Source: Nocardia wallacei (GTDB lineage Bacteria; Actinomycetota; Actinomycetes; Mycobacteriales; Mycobacteriaceae). Taken from it: a DNA stretch of 64,000 nt. This document shows, in pieces, positions 28,662 to 37,686 of this stretch. Location: contig NZ_AP023396.1 in assembly GCF_014466955.1 (NCBI RefSeq), forward strand, positions 2,728,001-2,792,000, written 5' to 3'. The notes beneath the pieces were generated by a model. That model had not been told where the DNA came from. It ran no database searches and was given only the letters and a program-made list of their open reading frames with translations. The stretch's first letter is position 1, and the number at the start of each line of letters is the position of its first letter. The position numbers were made by a program, and so were the translations under genes.

Positions 28662-29465
28662 ATGTCGTTCGTGCTCGTCGAGAAGCCGAGGCCGCAGGTC
28701 GCGCTGGTCACCCTGAACCGCCCGGAGCGGATGAACGCCATGGCCTTCGACGTGATGGTCCCGCTGCGCGAGACGCTGGAGGCGGTGGCCGCCGACAACG
28801 ACGTGCGCGTGGTGGTGCTCACCGGGGCCGGTTCGGGTTTCTGCTCCGGGGCCGATCTGCAGGGCGCGGGCAAGGTGCCCAACATCGGCGGCCTCACCCG
28901 CACCAGCATCGCGCGCCGCTCGATGGATCTGCTCAACGACGTGATGCTGGCGCTGCGCCGCATGCATCAACCGGTGATCGCGGCGGTGAACGGCGCGGCC
29001 ATCGGCGGCGGATTCTGTCTCAGCGTCGGCGCGGACATCCGTCTCGCGGCCGAGGGCGCCTACTTCCGCGCGGCGGGCATCAACAACGGGCTCGCCTCGA
29101 CCGAACTGGGCATGAGCTACCTCCTGCCGCGGGCCGTCGGCGCGTCGCGCGCCTTCGAGATCATGCTGTCCGGCCGCGACGTGGACGCCGCCGAGGCCGA
29201 GCGCATCGGCCTGGTCTCCCGCACGGTACCCGCGGACCAACTCCTCGGCGCGTGTTACGACCTGGCCGAACGCATCATCGGATTCAGCCGCGTCGGCACC
29301 GAACTCACCAAACGTATGCTGTGGAGCGGCATGGAGGCGGGCAGCTTCGAATCCCACATGCAGCACGAGGGCACCGCCCAGCTCTACATCCGCCTGACCA
29401 CGGAGAACTTCGACGAGGCGATCCGCGCCCGCCGAGACCGCCGCGCGCCGGTGTACGAGGACTGA
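28662..29465 (+). CDS. Enoyl-CoA hydratase/isomerase family protein (EchA15-like)
   Basis: A 267-residue crotonase-fold enzyme acting on acyl-CoA. It shows the oxyanion-hole motifs GSGFCSGADLQGAG and NGAAIGGGFCLSVGADIRLA, followed by STELGMSYLLPRAVGASRAF, where a glutamate sits at the usual general acid/base position of hydratases. VALVTLNRPERMNAMAFDV is the standard first strand. The locus matches echA15 of M. tuberculosis, between dxs and the RNase D gene. The substrate is unknown; the fatty-acid degradation role is by family. Confidence 0.9.
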   Translation: MSFVLVEKPRPQVALVTLNRPERMNAMAFDVMVPLRETLEAVAADNDVRVVVLTGAGSGFCSGADLQGAGKVPNIGGLTRTSIARRSMDLLNDVMLALRRMHQPVIAAVNGAAIGGGFCLSVGADIRLAAEGAYFRAAGINNGLASTELGMSYLLPRAVGASRAFEIMLSGRDVDAAEAERIGLVSRTVPADQLLGACYDLAERIIGFSRVGTELTKRMLWSGMEAGSFESHMQHEGTAQLYIRLTTENFDEAIRARRDRRAPVYED

Positions 29466-29632
29466 GCGGGCGTCCGCTCAGCCGTGCAACGGCACTCCCC
29501 TCATTACGGCGCCCCACCTGCTCAACCGCGCTCGACACCGTGACGGCACTCGGCCCCTCACTCCGCATCCCGCATGTTCTCGGCCGGGATCCACCCGGAG
29601 CCGTGGGTTGCGGCAAACACGCCGGATTCAGG

Positions 29633-29837
29633 GGAGTGCCCTTGGTAGCGAACGCTCGGGCCGGGCACCCGAAGGGTTGCGCTAGCCGAACAACGCGGTT
29701 GCCAGGCGGGGCGCGGCAAGTTCGCGCTGATTCGGGGGAGTGCCCTTGGGAGCGAAGGCTCCGGCCGGGCACCCGAAGGGTTGCGCTAGCCGAACAACGC
29801 GGTTGCCAGGTGGGGCGCGGCAAGTTCGCGCTGCCAT
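29633..29837. repeat. Direct repeat of about 103 bp duplicating the 3' end of the RNase D gene
   Basis: Two copies (about 29633-29732 and 29733-29837) share GGTTGCGCTAGCCGAACAAC and most flanking bases. The right copy contains the last 16 codons and stop of the RNase D gene; the left copy repeats them outside the gene. The remaining 160 bp back to the EchA stop (29466-29632) hold nothing I recognise. Confidence 0.85.
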
Positions 29838-31057
29838 GGTCGCGCGCCCCCGGCCTTCAGATAGTCGTCGATGGCCTGCACCGGCGCGTCCGGGACCGTA
29901 TCCGACCGGAATTCCGGCAGGCCGTCCCAGCACAGCCGACGCAGCAGGTCGGGGGTCAGCAGATTTTCCACCGGCACCGAATGTTCTTCCGACAGTTCGC
30001 CCATGGCGGCGCGGGCGCGGGTGAGGCGGGCGGCGGCGGCCGGATCGCGGCGCTCCCAGCGGTTCACCGGCGGCGGACCGTCGTAGGGCTGGGTCAGTGT
30101 CGGCAGTTCGGACTCCGGCAGTGCCCGGGCCCGGTCCACCGCGGCCAGCCAATCCCGCGAATGCCGCCGTTGGCGCGGCCCGCCGAAGACGGGCAGTGCG
30201 CGCAGCTGGCCGATCGTCTTCGGATCCGCCTGTGCCGCAGCGATGATCGCCGAATCCGGCAGCACCCGGGCCGGAGCCACATCCCGGTGGCGGGCCAATT
30301 GGTCTCGGGCGGTCCATAATTCGCGCACCACGGCGAGCTGACGCGTGCGGCGCAGGGAGTGGATGCCCGAGGTGCGCCGCCAGCGGTCGGCCTTGGGCGC
30401 GGCCGGCTCGGTGGTGCGCACATGCTCGAATTCCTGTGCTGCCCAATCGCTCTTGCCCTGCTTCTCGAGCGAGGCCGCGACCTCGTCGCGTAACTCGAGT
30501 AACAACTCCACGTCGAGGGCGGCGTAATTGAGCCATTCCGCGGGCAACGGCCGGGTCGACCAGTCGGCCGCGCCGTGCCCCTTGCGTAGCTCGCGGCCCA
30601 GCAGCTTCTCCACCATCGCCGCCAGCCCGACCCGCTCGAACCCGGCCAGCCGCCCGCCGAGTTCGGTGTCGAACAGCCGCGCCGGTCGCAGTCCCAGTTC
30701 GGCCAGCCCCGGGAGATCCTGGTCCGCCGAGTGCAGCACCCATTCCAGGTCGTTGATCGCCTCGGCCAGCGGCCCGAGCGCGTCGGTCACCGGGATCGGA
30801 TCGATGAGAAAGGTCCCCGCCCCGCGGCGGCGCAGCTGGATCAGATAGGCGCGGTTGGAATAGCGGAACCCCGAGGCGCGCTCGGCGTCCACGGCCAGTG
30901 GTCCCGCGCCGGCGGCGAGGCGGGCCGCGGCGTCGGCGACGGCCGCGGCTGTCTCCAGTACCGGTGGCACGCCGTCCACCGGTGCCAGCAACGGCACGAC
31001 GGGATCGTCGTTCCCTTCGATCCGCGTGGGGTTCTCGGACTCGTCGGCAACGGGCAT
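29786..31057 (-). CDS. Ribonuclease D-like 3'-5' exonuclease with HRDC domain
   Basis: A 423-residue DEDD-family nuclease, probably for tRNA 3' processing or RNA turnover. The exonuclease domain covers residues about 30-220: GPLAVDAERASGFRYSNRAY (motif I, DAE), LEWVLHSADQDLPGLAELG (motif II), and WLNYAALDVELLLELRDEV (motif III, YxxxD). HRDC follows at about 240-320 (RQLAVVRELWTARDQLARHR). The last codons (HLATALFG) lie in a 103-bp duplication that extends beyond the stop. Start ATG 31057 leaves 22 bp to the DUF3000 stop upstream, so the two may be cotranscribed. Confidence 0.9.
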   Translation of the reverse strand: MPVADESENPTRIEGNDDPVVPLLAPVDGVPPVLETAAAVADAAARLAAGAGPLAVDAERASGFRYSNRAYLIQLRRRGAGTFLIDPIPVTDALGPLAEAINDLEWVLHSADQDLPGLAELGLRPARLFDTELGGRLAGFERVGLAAMVEKLLGRELRKGHGAADWSTRPLPAEWLNYAALDVELLLELRDEVAASLEKQGKSDWAAQEFEHVRTTEPAAPKADRWRRTSGIHSLRRTRQLAVVRELWTARDQLARHRDVAPARVLPDSAIIAAAQADPKTIGQLRALPVFGGPRQRRHSRDWLAAVDRARALPESELPTLTQPYDGPPPVNRWERRDPAAAARLTRARAAMGELSEEHSVPVENLLTPDLLRRLCWDGLPEFRSDTVPDAPVQAIDDYLKAGGARPWQRELAAPHLATALFG

Positions 31058-31079
31058 AGCCCAGAACTTTACGTGGCGG

Positions 31080-31739
31080 TCAGAACTGGTCGTCGGCAAT
31101 CTGCGGACCCGGCCGCAAATGGGTAATGCCCGCGGGCGGCAAACCGGCCGCGTAGGCCAGTACTTCGCAGAAAGCCTCGACGTGTGGTCCGAGATCGGTG
31201 GAGCCGACCGTCCAGGATGCCCGCAGCTCCAGCTGATAGGCCCGCGGCGGCCCGGCGATATCGCCGTAGCGGACCGAACTGGTGGAGGTCACGGTGCCGC
31301 CCAGCGCGGTGAACGGCTCGGCCCGCGATTCCAGGGCGTCCACCAGCCAGCTCCAGGCCACCTCCGGCAGCAGCGGATCGCCGGCCAGTGCGGCGTCGAT
31401 ATCGGCCTGGATGTAGGCCACGAGACGGAACACGCCGTGCCAAGCCTCGTGGCCGTTGGGGTCGTGTAGCAGGATCAGCCGCCCGAACGCGTCGCCCTCG
31501 GAATCGACCGGTACCACGTTCGTGTCCGGATGTTTGACTTCGGCTCCGATGGCGTATGAATAAGGTGCCAGGCGTTGCGGCGGCCGGATCGGTGCGAGCT
31601 CGATCCTGGGGTGCACGGATGCGCTGCCCATCGCATCGACCGCGGCGCGAAACTGGGCTGGTTCGCTGTCCGGGCCCGGGGTCGGTGCGGCGCCGTCGCG
31701 GAAGTCGAGCGGTGTCACGAATGTGACGGTAGACCTCAT
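31080..31739 (-). CDS. DUF3000 family protein (Rv2680-like)
   Basis: A 219-residue protein of DUF3000, an actinobacterial family without known function. Family-like stretches are [60 protein letters not shown] and a closing ITHLRPGPQ. No membrane segment or catalytic motif is obvious. It is divergent from hemE and just upstream of the RNase D gene on the same strand. ATG 31739 is used; an internal GTG before TPLDFRDG is possible. Confidence 0.87.
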   Translation of the reverse strand: MRSTVTFVTPLDFRDGAAPTPGPDSEPAQFRAAVDAMGSASVHPRIELAPIRPPQRLAPYSYAIGAEVKHPDTNVVPVDSEGDAFGRLILLHDPNGHEAWHGVFRLVAYIQADIDAALAGDPLLPEVAWSWLVDALESRAEPFTALGGTVTSTSSVRYGDIAGPPRAYQLELRASWTVGSTDLGPHVEAFCEVLAYAAGLPPAGITHLRPGPQIADDQF

Positions 31740-31860
31740 CCACCCGAGGCGGTCGGAGGCGCGCCGCGACGTGCATTCTGGCGTTCGCAGTGAGAATGTG
31801 CGCCGATACCCGCCGACCGCGCGGCGCGGGCCGATCGCGAGCCCGCATACGATAGCGGTG

Positions 31861-32928
31861 ATGAGCACTCCAACTCGCCGCCGGTTGTCCGATGCGCCGT
31901 TCCTCGCTGCCGCCACCGGCGGCACGCCGAACCGGCGTCCCGTCTGGTTCATGCGGCAGGCCGGGCGCTCGCTGCCCGAGTACCGGGAGGTGCGGGCGGG
32001 CGTCGGAATGCTCGAGTCGTGCTTCGATCCGGAGCTGCTGTGCGAGATCACCCTGCAGCCGGTCCGGCGGCACGGGGTCGACGCGGCGATCCTGTTCTCC
32101 GACATCGTCGTTCCGCTCAAGGCCGCCGGAATCGACCTCGACATCGTGCCCGGCGTGGGCCCGGTGATCGCGAAGCCGGTGCGCACGGCCGACGATGTGC
32201 GTGCGCTGCCCCGGCTGCGCCGCGAGGAGGTCGGCGCGGTGGTCGACGGCGTGCGGCTGCTGCTGGACGAGCTCGGTGACACCCCGCTGATCGGATTCGC
32301 CGGTGCCCCTTTCACTCTCGCCTCCTATCTGGTGGAGGGCGGGCCCAGCAAGAACCACGAGCGCACCAAGGCGATGATGCTCGCCGACTCCGACACCTGG
32401 CACACGCTGCTTGGCGTGCTCACCGACATCACCATCGAATTCCTGCGCGCGCAGCTGGGCGCGGGCGTGGACGCCGTGCAACTGTTCGACTCCTGGGCCG
32501 GTGCGCTGTCGCTGGCGCAGTACCGGGAATTCGTGCTGCCGCATTCGGCGCGGGTGTTCGCCGAGCTGGCGGCCGCGGGCGTGCCGCGTATCCACTTCGG
32601 GGTGGGCACGGGGGAACTGCTGGGCGCGATGGGTGAGGCGGGCGCCGACGTGGTCGGGGTGGACTGGCGAGTGCCGCTCACCGACGCGGTGCGCCGGGTG
32701 GGCGCCGGAAAAGCGTTGCAGGGCAACCTGGATCCCGCGGTGCTCTTCGCCGGGCCCGCCGTGATCGAGCGCGAGGTCCGCCGCATCGCCCACGAGGCCG
32801 ACGAGGCGATCGCGATGGGCGCCACCGGCCACATCTTCAACCTCGGCCACGGGGTGCTGCCCCAGACCGACCCGGGCGCCATCACCGCCACGGTCGAGCT
32901 GATCCACGGCCTGCCCCTGCCGCTGTAG
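31861..32928 (+). CDS. hemE: Uroporphyrinogen III decarboxylase
   Basis: HemE removes four carboxyl groups from uroporphyrinogen III to give coproporphyrinogen III. The 355-residue TIM-barrel enzyme has the signature [20 protein letters not shown] near the N-terminus, [48 protein letters not shown] and [16 protein letters not shown] 31861 is preferred; GTG 31858 is adjacent. It heads a haem cluster with hemY 500 bp and hemQ 3 kb downstream, and is divergent from the DUF3000 gene (121 bp between). Confidence 0.97.
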   Translation: MSTPTRRRLSDAPFLAAATGGTPNRRPVWFMRQAGRSLPEYREVRAGVGMLESCFDPELLCEITLQPVRRHGVDAAILFSDIVVPLKAAGIDLDIVPGVGPVIAKPVRTADDVRALPRLRREEVGAVVDGVRLLLDELGDTPLIGFAGAPFTLASYLVEGGPSKNHERTKAMMLADSDTWHTLLGVLTDITIEFLRAQLGAGVDAVQLFDSWAGALSLAQYREFVLPHSARVFAELAAAGVPRIHFGVGTGELLGAMGEAGADVVGVDWRVPLTDAVRRVGAGKALQGNLDPAVLFAGPAVIEREVRRIAHEADEAIAMGATGHIFNLGHGVLPQTDPGAITATVELIHGLPLPL

Positions 32929-32933
32929 TCGCG

Positions 32934-33293
32934 CTACCACTCGCCGAGCGGCCGCACGTCCCAGGACAAGCGGATACCGGGCTTGGTGCGCAGCGTCAGC
33001 GGTTCGTGCGTATCGCCGTGGAACCACAGGCGCAGGCCCTCGTGGTCGGGCTCGCGCAGCACGGTCAGCCGGTCTACCCTGCGCAGGCGGCCGAGGTAGG
33101 CGATTTCCTCGTCGCCCGAGTACATGGTCAGGTAGGCGTCTCCGGCCGTCGGGTCCAGCGAGAAGAGCACGGTCGTGCTGCGCCGGGTCAATCGGAACGA
33201 GTGCAGGCCCACCGGCCAGTCGAGATCGTCGTACCCCCGGGTGGGCTCGTCCTCGAACAGCCAGATCAGCTCCGCCAGGTCGGGAATCTCCAT
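32934..33293 (-). CDS. Conserved-looking hypothetical protein, 119 residues
   Basis: I do not recognise this gene. The protein is small, acidic and beta-rich (HSFRLTRRSTTVLFSLDPTA, DAYLTMYSGDEEIAYLGRL, GLRLWFHGDTHEPLTLRTKP), with several Trp residues and no membrane segment. Its coding quality is good and the stop lies 5 bp from the convergent hemE stop. It interrupts the hemE-hemY pair of relatives. It may be a small immunity-like or binding protein, but nothing in the sequence settles that. Confidence 0.7.
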   Translation of the reverse strand: MEIPDLAELIWLFEDEPTRGYDDLDWPVGLHSFRLTRRSTTVLFSLDPTAGDAYLTMYSGDEEIAYLGRLRRVDRLTVLREPDHEGLRLWFHGDTHEPLTLRTKPGIRLSWDVRPLGEW

Positions 33294-33439
33294 GCGGCCA
33301 CGGTATGCGCCGCAGCGGGGCCGGTGGCCCGTAACGGTCGGTCGCGCCGGTGCGGGTACCGTCCAGAACAGGGCACGCGATGGTTCGCGGGGGTGCGGCC
33401 GGGCGCGTGCGACGGGTGTGAGCGGGCGAGGAGTGGTCG

Positions 33440-34990
33440 ATGCGGATCGCGGTGGTGGGTGCGGGGATCAGCGGGCTGGTGGCCGCGTATCGGCTGCGGA
33501 AGGCGCTGGGCCCGAAGCTCGAGCTGGTACTGCTGGAGCGGTCCGAGCGGATCGGCGGCATTCTCCGCACCGACGACATCGCCGGGGAGCCGGTCGATCT
33601 CGGGGCGGAGGCGTTCGTGGGCCGTCGGCCCGAAATCCCCGCTCTGCTGGGCGAATTGGGGCTCGCGGACCAGCTGGTGTATCCGGCGGGGAAGCGCCCG
33701 CTCATCTGGTCCGGCGCGGCGGCGCACCCGCTGCCGGAACGCACGCTGATGGGTATTCCGGCCGGGCCCGACGCGCTGGCCGGGCTGGTGGACGAGGCGA
33801 CGCTGGCGTGGATCGCCGACGAGCCCGCGCGGCCGCTCGACTGGGTTCCCGGCGGCGACATGGCGGTCGGTGAACTCGTGGCCGCCCGGCTCGGGGAGCA
33901 GGTGGTGCGGCGCAGCGTGGACCCGCTGCTCGGCGGAGTGTATGCGGGACTGGCGAATTCGATCGGCGTGCGGGCCGCGCTACCGACCCTGGCCGCCGCC
34001 CTGGACGCCGGTGCGGCGAGCCTGTCACAGGCGGTCGCCGACGCCCTGCCACCACCTTCGACCGCACCTGTCTTCGGTGGCATCCGCGACGGATACCGAG
34101 TGCTGCTGGAAGCGCTGCTGAAAGCCGCCGCGCCCAGACTCGAAACAGGCTGCGCTCCAGCACAACTGACGCGGACCGCGCACGGCTGGCGGCTAGACCT
34201 GGTGGACGAGCAAGGTACGGCAGGCAAGCTGGGTACGGCAGGCAAGGTAGGTACGGCAGCTGAGCTGGGTCCGGCAGGGCAGGTGGGCGCGGCGGGTGAG
34301 CGGGGTCCGGCAGGGCAGGTGGGCGCGGCGGGTGAGCGGGGCGCGACAAGGCAGCGGGGCGCGGCAGGTGAGCTGAACACGGTCGGCGAGTTGGGCATGG
34401 TGGGCGAGTTGGACGCGGTGGTCCTCGCGACGCCCGCGCCGGTGACGGCATCCCTGCTGCGCGGGGTGGCACCGGCTGCTGCGGCGGCGATGGTGGGAAT
34501 CGAGCTGTCCTCCTCGGCGGTGGTCGCCCTGGCCTTGCCCCCGGATACCCCGCTGCCCGACAACTCCGGCATACTCGTCGCCACCGGAGAACCACTGCGC
34601 GCCAAGGCGTTCACGCTGTCCAGCCGCAAATGGCCACACCTGGCCGCCCGTGACGTCGCACTCGTCCGCGCGTCCTTCGGCCGTTTCGGCGATGACTCAC
34701 TGCTGTCCTGGTCCGACGACGACCTGATCGCCGCCGCGGCGACGGACCTGTCGACGGTGACCGGTATCCCGATTACTCCCATCACCGCCCGCGTCCAACG
34801 CTGGCACGGCGGCCTTCCGCAATACGCCCCCGGCCACCTCGACCGCGTCGCCGCCATCGAAGCCGGTCTCGCCGACCTGCCCGGCCTTGCCATAGCCGGC
34901 GCGTACCTGCACGGTGTCGGCGTCCCGGCCTGCGCCGCCTCCGGCACCGCGGCCGCCGAGGCGGTGCTTGCCGACCTCACCCGATTGTGA
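33440..34990 (+). CDS. hemY: Coproporphyrinogen III / protoporphyrinogen oxidase with a hexapeptide-repeat insertion
   Basis: A 516-residue FAD flavoprotein. The dinucleotide-binding start is IAVVGAGISGLVAAYRLRKA with LLERSERIGGILRT; PLLGGVYAGLANSIGVRAAL mid-protein is a PPOX hallmark, and the FAD-binding C-terminus is YAPGHLDRVAAIEAGLADLP then LAIAGAYLHGVGVPACAASG. Because hemQ is nearby and actinobacteria use the coproporphyrin-dependent pathway, its likely reaction is coproporphyrinogen III to coproporphyrin III. Residues 259-324 are eleven hexapeptides (GTAGKL, GPAGQV, GAAGER and similar) between two substrate-domain strands. GAGGAG precedes ATG 33440. The stop overlaps the next start (GTGA). 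Confidence 0.93.
   Translation: MRIAVVGAGISGLVAAYRLRKALGPKLELVLLERSERIGGILRTDDIAGEPVDLGAEAFVGRRPEIPALLGELGLADQLVYPAGKRPLIWSGAAAHPLPERTLMGIPAGPDALAGLVDEATLAWIADEPARPLDWVPGGDMAVGELVAARLGEQVVRRSVDPLLGGVYAGLANSIGVRAALPTLAAALDAGAASLSQAVADALPPPSTAPVFGGIRDGYRVLLEALLKAAAPRLETGCAPAQLTRTAHGWRLDLVDEQGTAGKLGTAGKVGTAAELGPAGQVGAAGERGPAGQVGAAGERGATRQRGAAGELNTVGELGMVGELDAVVLATPAPVTASLLRGVAPAAAAAMVGIELSSSAVVALALPPDTPLPDNSGILVATGEPLRAKAFTLSSRKWPHLAARDVALVRASFGRFGDDSLLSWSDDDLIAAAATDLSTVTGIPITPITARVQRWHGGLPQYAPGHLDRVAAIEAGLADLPGLAIAGAYLHGVGVPACAASGTAAAEAVLADLTRL
34214..34411 (+). repeat. Eleven 18-bp coding repeats in hemY
   Basis: Eleven 18-bp units encode G-x-A-G-x-x hexapeptides. A 36-bp higher-order pair (GPAGQV GAAGER) is duplicated exactly. 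The frame is kept, and the array sits between RLDLVDEQ and DAVVLATPA, which are normally joined by a short turn. Confidence 0.87.
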
Positions 34991-35736
34991 TTCGGAATCG
35001 GTGCCGGGCTGGGCCTGCCACCGAGGAGAACAATCAGCGGGCTCTTCCGGTCACCTGCTTCCATAGGGCAGTGTTGTATCCATTCGATCCAGAGACCGGC
35101 ATTCTCGACCGTTTGACGGGAATGTACGCTGGAGATCTCCCTGTCGAAGCACTGCCCGAACTCGCTGCCATCGCCGCCGATGGCGCGCCGAGTGATCGGG
35201 CTCGGGCCGTGTCGATCGCGGGCGCTCTCATCTCGGCAGCCGACCCCTACACCGCCGAGATCCGGGACCGATATCGCGATAGCATCGCCGCCTTGCTCGG
35301 CGAGGTGCGGTCCGAACTGGCCGCGGAAGCCCCCGCAGCGGACCGCGAGCCTGCCGCTTTCATAGATCGGGTGCATTCGATGCTGACATTCGAGGACTCG
35401 GCAGCGTGGTCGCCGAGACTGTTCGAGTTGACCGATGGGGAGATCGAAATCGAATGTCCCGTCTGCTGGGCCGCGATGACCGTGCACCTCGGCGGGGCCG
35501 GATTCTTCACCTGCACGAGCGGTTATCCGCTCGACCGAGTCACCAAGCGACCGCTGATCCCCGCGCATCCCGATCGCCTGACGGGGCTCGGCGCCCGTCT
35601 GCACCGGCTCGCTCTCGTCGGCCGCCAGTTCACGATCGCACGGCAATTCACCTACCTCTTCGGTCGTGGCACATGCACGGAAAACGGCCACGAATTCACG
35701 CCCGTCGACGCCCTCGAGAAGGCGGCGATGCCGTAG
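34987..35736 (+). CDS. Hypothetical protein downstream of hemY
   Basis: I do not recognise this 249-residue protein. GTG 34987 overlaps the hemY stop, which suggests coupling, but the first 25 residues are poor and an internal start near the GTG before [20 protein letters not shown] is equally possible. The middle is helical and Ala/Asp-rich; the C-terminal third holds [20 protein letters not shown] and another two Cys further on ([17 protein letters not shown]), which may bind zinc. GC is a little lower than in neighbours. No membrane segment is seen. Confidence 0.65.
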   Translation: MIRNRCRAGPATEENNQRALPVTCFHRAVLYPFDPETGILDRLTGMYAGDLPVEALPELAAIAADGAPSDRARAVSIAGALISAADPYTAEIRDRYRDSIAALLGEVRSELAAEAPAADREPAAFIDRVHSMLTFEDSAAWSPRLFELTDGEIEIECPVCWAAMTVHLGGAGFFTCTSGYPLDRVTKRPLIPAHPDRLTGLGARLHRLALVGRQFTIARQFTYLFGRGTCTENGHEFTPVDALEKAAMP

Positions 35737-36109
35737 ACAGCCTTCTCTTGACGAACGGGCGCGCCCGCGCCGCGCATCGCTCAACAGCGGTGTGTGCGCG
35801 GATTGCCGATGCACTGTGGGGAACGGCTTGTCGGAAGCTGTGGCGACGCCGTTGTTCTCCCCGTGTCCGGCGCGGACGCGGGGAGCGGCATTGCGCTGCC
35901 GCGTCGCCATGGAGCGTGTGATGACGGGGCGGAGGCGTGGTGTGTGGGTGACCTGTGGCATGGCTGGAGCGTGGCAGCAGGCACCGACAGGTGAGGATTC
36001 CCGCACTCATTGCCTTGTGGCACACGGCGTTTCGGTGGTGTGTCGGGGTGCGGGAACATGCACGGGGTGCGGCGGTGTGGGGTGGGCTCGGCAGTGGCAG
36101 GATGGGGAC
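35737..36109. other. Intergenic region upstream of hemQ, nothing recognised
   Basis: These 373 bp hold no credible gene. Reading frames through them are short and of poor composition. It presumably contains the hemQ promoter; I see no clear -35/-10 pair, hairpin or repeat. Confidence 0.4.
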
Positions 36110-36805
36110 ATGGCGCGACTCGATTACCAGGCTCTCAACTCGACCATCCGGTACCTGATGTTCTCGGTGTTCCAGGTGCGGCCCGGGGTACTGGGGGAGG
36201 ATCGGGAGGCGGCGATCAAAGAGGCGCGGGAGTTCTTCGACTCGCTGGGCGAGCGCGGCGTGGTGCTGCGCGGTATCTACGACGTCGCGGGTATGCGGGC
36301 CGACGCCGATTTCATGCTCTGGACGCACGCCGAGCGCATCGAGGATCTGCAGGCCGCTTACGCCGACTTCCGCCGCACCACCGAACTGGGCCGGGCCAGC
36401 GCGCCGGTGTGGAGCAACGCCGCGTTGCACCGCCCGGCCGAGTTCAACAAGAGCCACGTCCCGGCTTTCCTCGCGGGGGAGGAGCCGGGCAACTACATCT
36501 GCGTGTACCCGTTCGTCCGGTCCTACGACTGGTACCTGCTGCCCGACGACGAGCGGCGCAAGATGCTCGCCGACCACGGCAAGGAGGCGCGCGGCTATCC
36601 CGACGTGCGGGCCAACACGGTGTCGTCGTTCGCGCTGGGCGACTACGAGTGGATTCTCGCCTTCGAGGCCCCCGAACTGCACCGCATCGTCGACCTGATG
36701 CGCGACCTGCGCGCCACCGAGGCCCGCCGGCACGTCCGCGAGGAGATCCCGTTCTTCACCGGCCCGCGCGTGGAGGTCGAGAAGCTGATCGCCGCCCTGC
36801 CCTGA
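36110..36805 (+). CDS. hemQ: Coproheme decarboxylase HemQ (chlorite-dismutase-like)
   Basis: HemQ (ChdC) oxidatively decarboxylates coproheme to haem b, the last step of the coproporphyrin-dependent pathway. The 231-residue protein matches the actinobacterial family: [37 protein letters not shown] with [20 protein letters not shown] following, then [20 protein letters not shown] and [20 protein letters not shown]. The tyrosine in the [12 protein letters not shown] stretch corresponds to the catalytic region. ATG 36110 follows GGATGGGGAC. The neighbouring msrB gene is convergent. Confidence 0.95.
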   Translation: MARLDYQALNSTIRYLMFSVFQVRPGVLGEDREAAIKEAREFFDSLGERGVVLRGIYDVAGMRADADFMLWTHAERIEDLQAAYADFRRTTELGRASAPVWSNAALHRPAEFNKSHVPAFLAGEEPGNYICVYPFVRSYDWYLLPDDERRKMLADHGKEARGYPDVRANTVSSFALGDYEWILAFEAPELHRIVDLMRDLRATEARRHVREEIPFFTGPRVEVEKLIAALP

Positions 36806-36864
36806 ACCGGCCGACAGCCCCGTATTTTCGGGTCATGCGGAGGGCGCGGCTGCGATCGTAAGGT

Positions 36865-37320
36865 TCATCCGTCCTCTCCGTGTGTTGCGTTGTCCGAGGG
36901 GTGCAGCCGCAACGAGATGGAGTTGATGCAGTACCGCTTGTCGGTCGGGGTCGGATAACCCTCCCCTTCGAAGACGTGGCCGAGGTGGCTGTGGCAGTTC
37001 GCGCACAGCACCTCGACGCGGCGCATGCTCAGCGAGTCGTCGGCACGCAACAGCACCGCGTCCGAATCGGCCGGGTCGAAGAACGAGGGCCAGCCGCAAT
37101 GCGAGTGGAACTTCTCCGTGCTGCGGAACAGTTCCGCACCACAGGCCCGGCACGCGTACACCCCGACAGTCTCGGTGTCGGTGTACTCACCGGTGTAGGC
37201 GCGCTCGGTCCCCGCCTCCCGCAACACCGCATACTCCTGCGGCGACAACCGCGCCCGCCACTCCTGCGGCGACAACTGGATCTTCGGTGCCGGTAGTGAG
37301 GTATCGGACTCGGAACTCAT
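36865..37320 (-). CDS. msrB: Peptide-methionine (R)-S-oxide reductase
   Basis: MsrB reduces the R epimer of methionine sulfoxide in proteins, using thioredoxin. The 151-residue protein holds both zinc CxxC pairs (YACRACGAELF and VLCANCHSHLGHVF). EKFHSHCGWPSFFDPAD and the C-terminal RYCINSISLRLHPSD contribute the active site, with the catalytic Cys in RYCIN. Start ATG 37320 is used. It follows the mycobacterial order hemQ-msrB. Its promoter must fall between 37321 and the DUF397 operon terminator at 37383. Confidence 0.96.
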   Translation of the reverse strand: MSSESDTSLPAPKIQLSPQEWRARLSPQEYAVLREAGTERAYTGEYTDTETVGVYACRACGAELFRSTEKFHSHCGWPSFFDPADSDAVLLRADDSLSMRRVEVLCANCHSHLGHVFEGEGYPTPTDKRYCINSISLRLHPSDNATHGEDG

Positions 37321-37382
37321 GCACACAGTCTAATGGCTCGCTGCTGTCGCCGAGGGACGGCCGCATCGGGCCAGACGGAATC

Positions 37383-37417
37383 GAAGATAGGCCCGGGTTT
37401 CCGCCGGGCCTATCTTC
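37383..37417 (-). terminator. Terminator of the XRE/DUF397 operon
   Basis: GAAGATAGGCCCGG (37383-37396) pairs perfectly with CCGGGCCTATCTTC (37404-37417), a 14-bp stem with a 7-nt loop, 32 bp beyond the last DUF397 stop. Confidence 0.85.
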
Positions 37418-37449
37418 ATCCACTCGGGAAATTAGCGAAAACCGGGAAC

Positions 37450-37656
37450 TCACGCCCGGTCGAATTCTCCGCCTTGCACGCCGTCCGTGAACGCTTCCCA
37501 CTCCCTCGGGCTGAAGATGAGCGCGGGACCGGTCGGATCCTTGGAGTCGCGCACCCCGACCATGCCCGCGTCGAGGTGGGCTACCTCCACGCACTCGTTG
37601 CCGCCTGAACTACGGCTGGACTTGAACCACTTCGCCTCTGCCAGATGTGCTTTCAT
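37450..37656 (-). CDS. DUF397 protein (second copy)
   Basis: A 68-residue protein of the DUF397 family: KWFKSSRSSGGNECVEVAHL is the family core, then GVRDSKDPTGPALIFSPREW. DUF397 genes are found next to XRE/DUF5753 regulators in actinobacteria, often in many pairs; some pairs affect development and antibiotic production in Streptomyces, and they have been likened to toxin-antitoxin modules. About 75% identical to the copy at 37687-37893, so a recent tandem duplication. AGGAGC precedes the ATG. It is last in the three-gene minus-strand operon. Confidence 0.9.
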   Translation of the reverse strand: MKAHLAEAKWFKSSRSSGGNECVEVAHLDAGMVGVRDSKDPTGPALIFSPREWEAFTDGVQGGEFDRA

Positions 37657-37686
37657 TTCGCATGCTCCTTGGCTACATGCCGTGGC

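Noticed and set aside
31069..36006. A minus-strand open frame of over 1600 codons antisense to hemE and hemY
   Set aside because: High-GC codon structure leaves antisense frames open. Its translation is low complexity and the plus strand holds clear haem genes; only its last 220 codons are the real DUF3000 gene.
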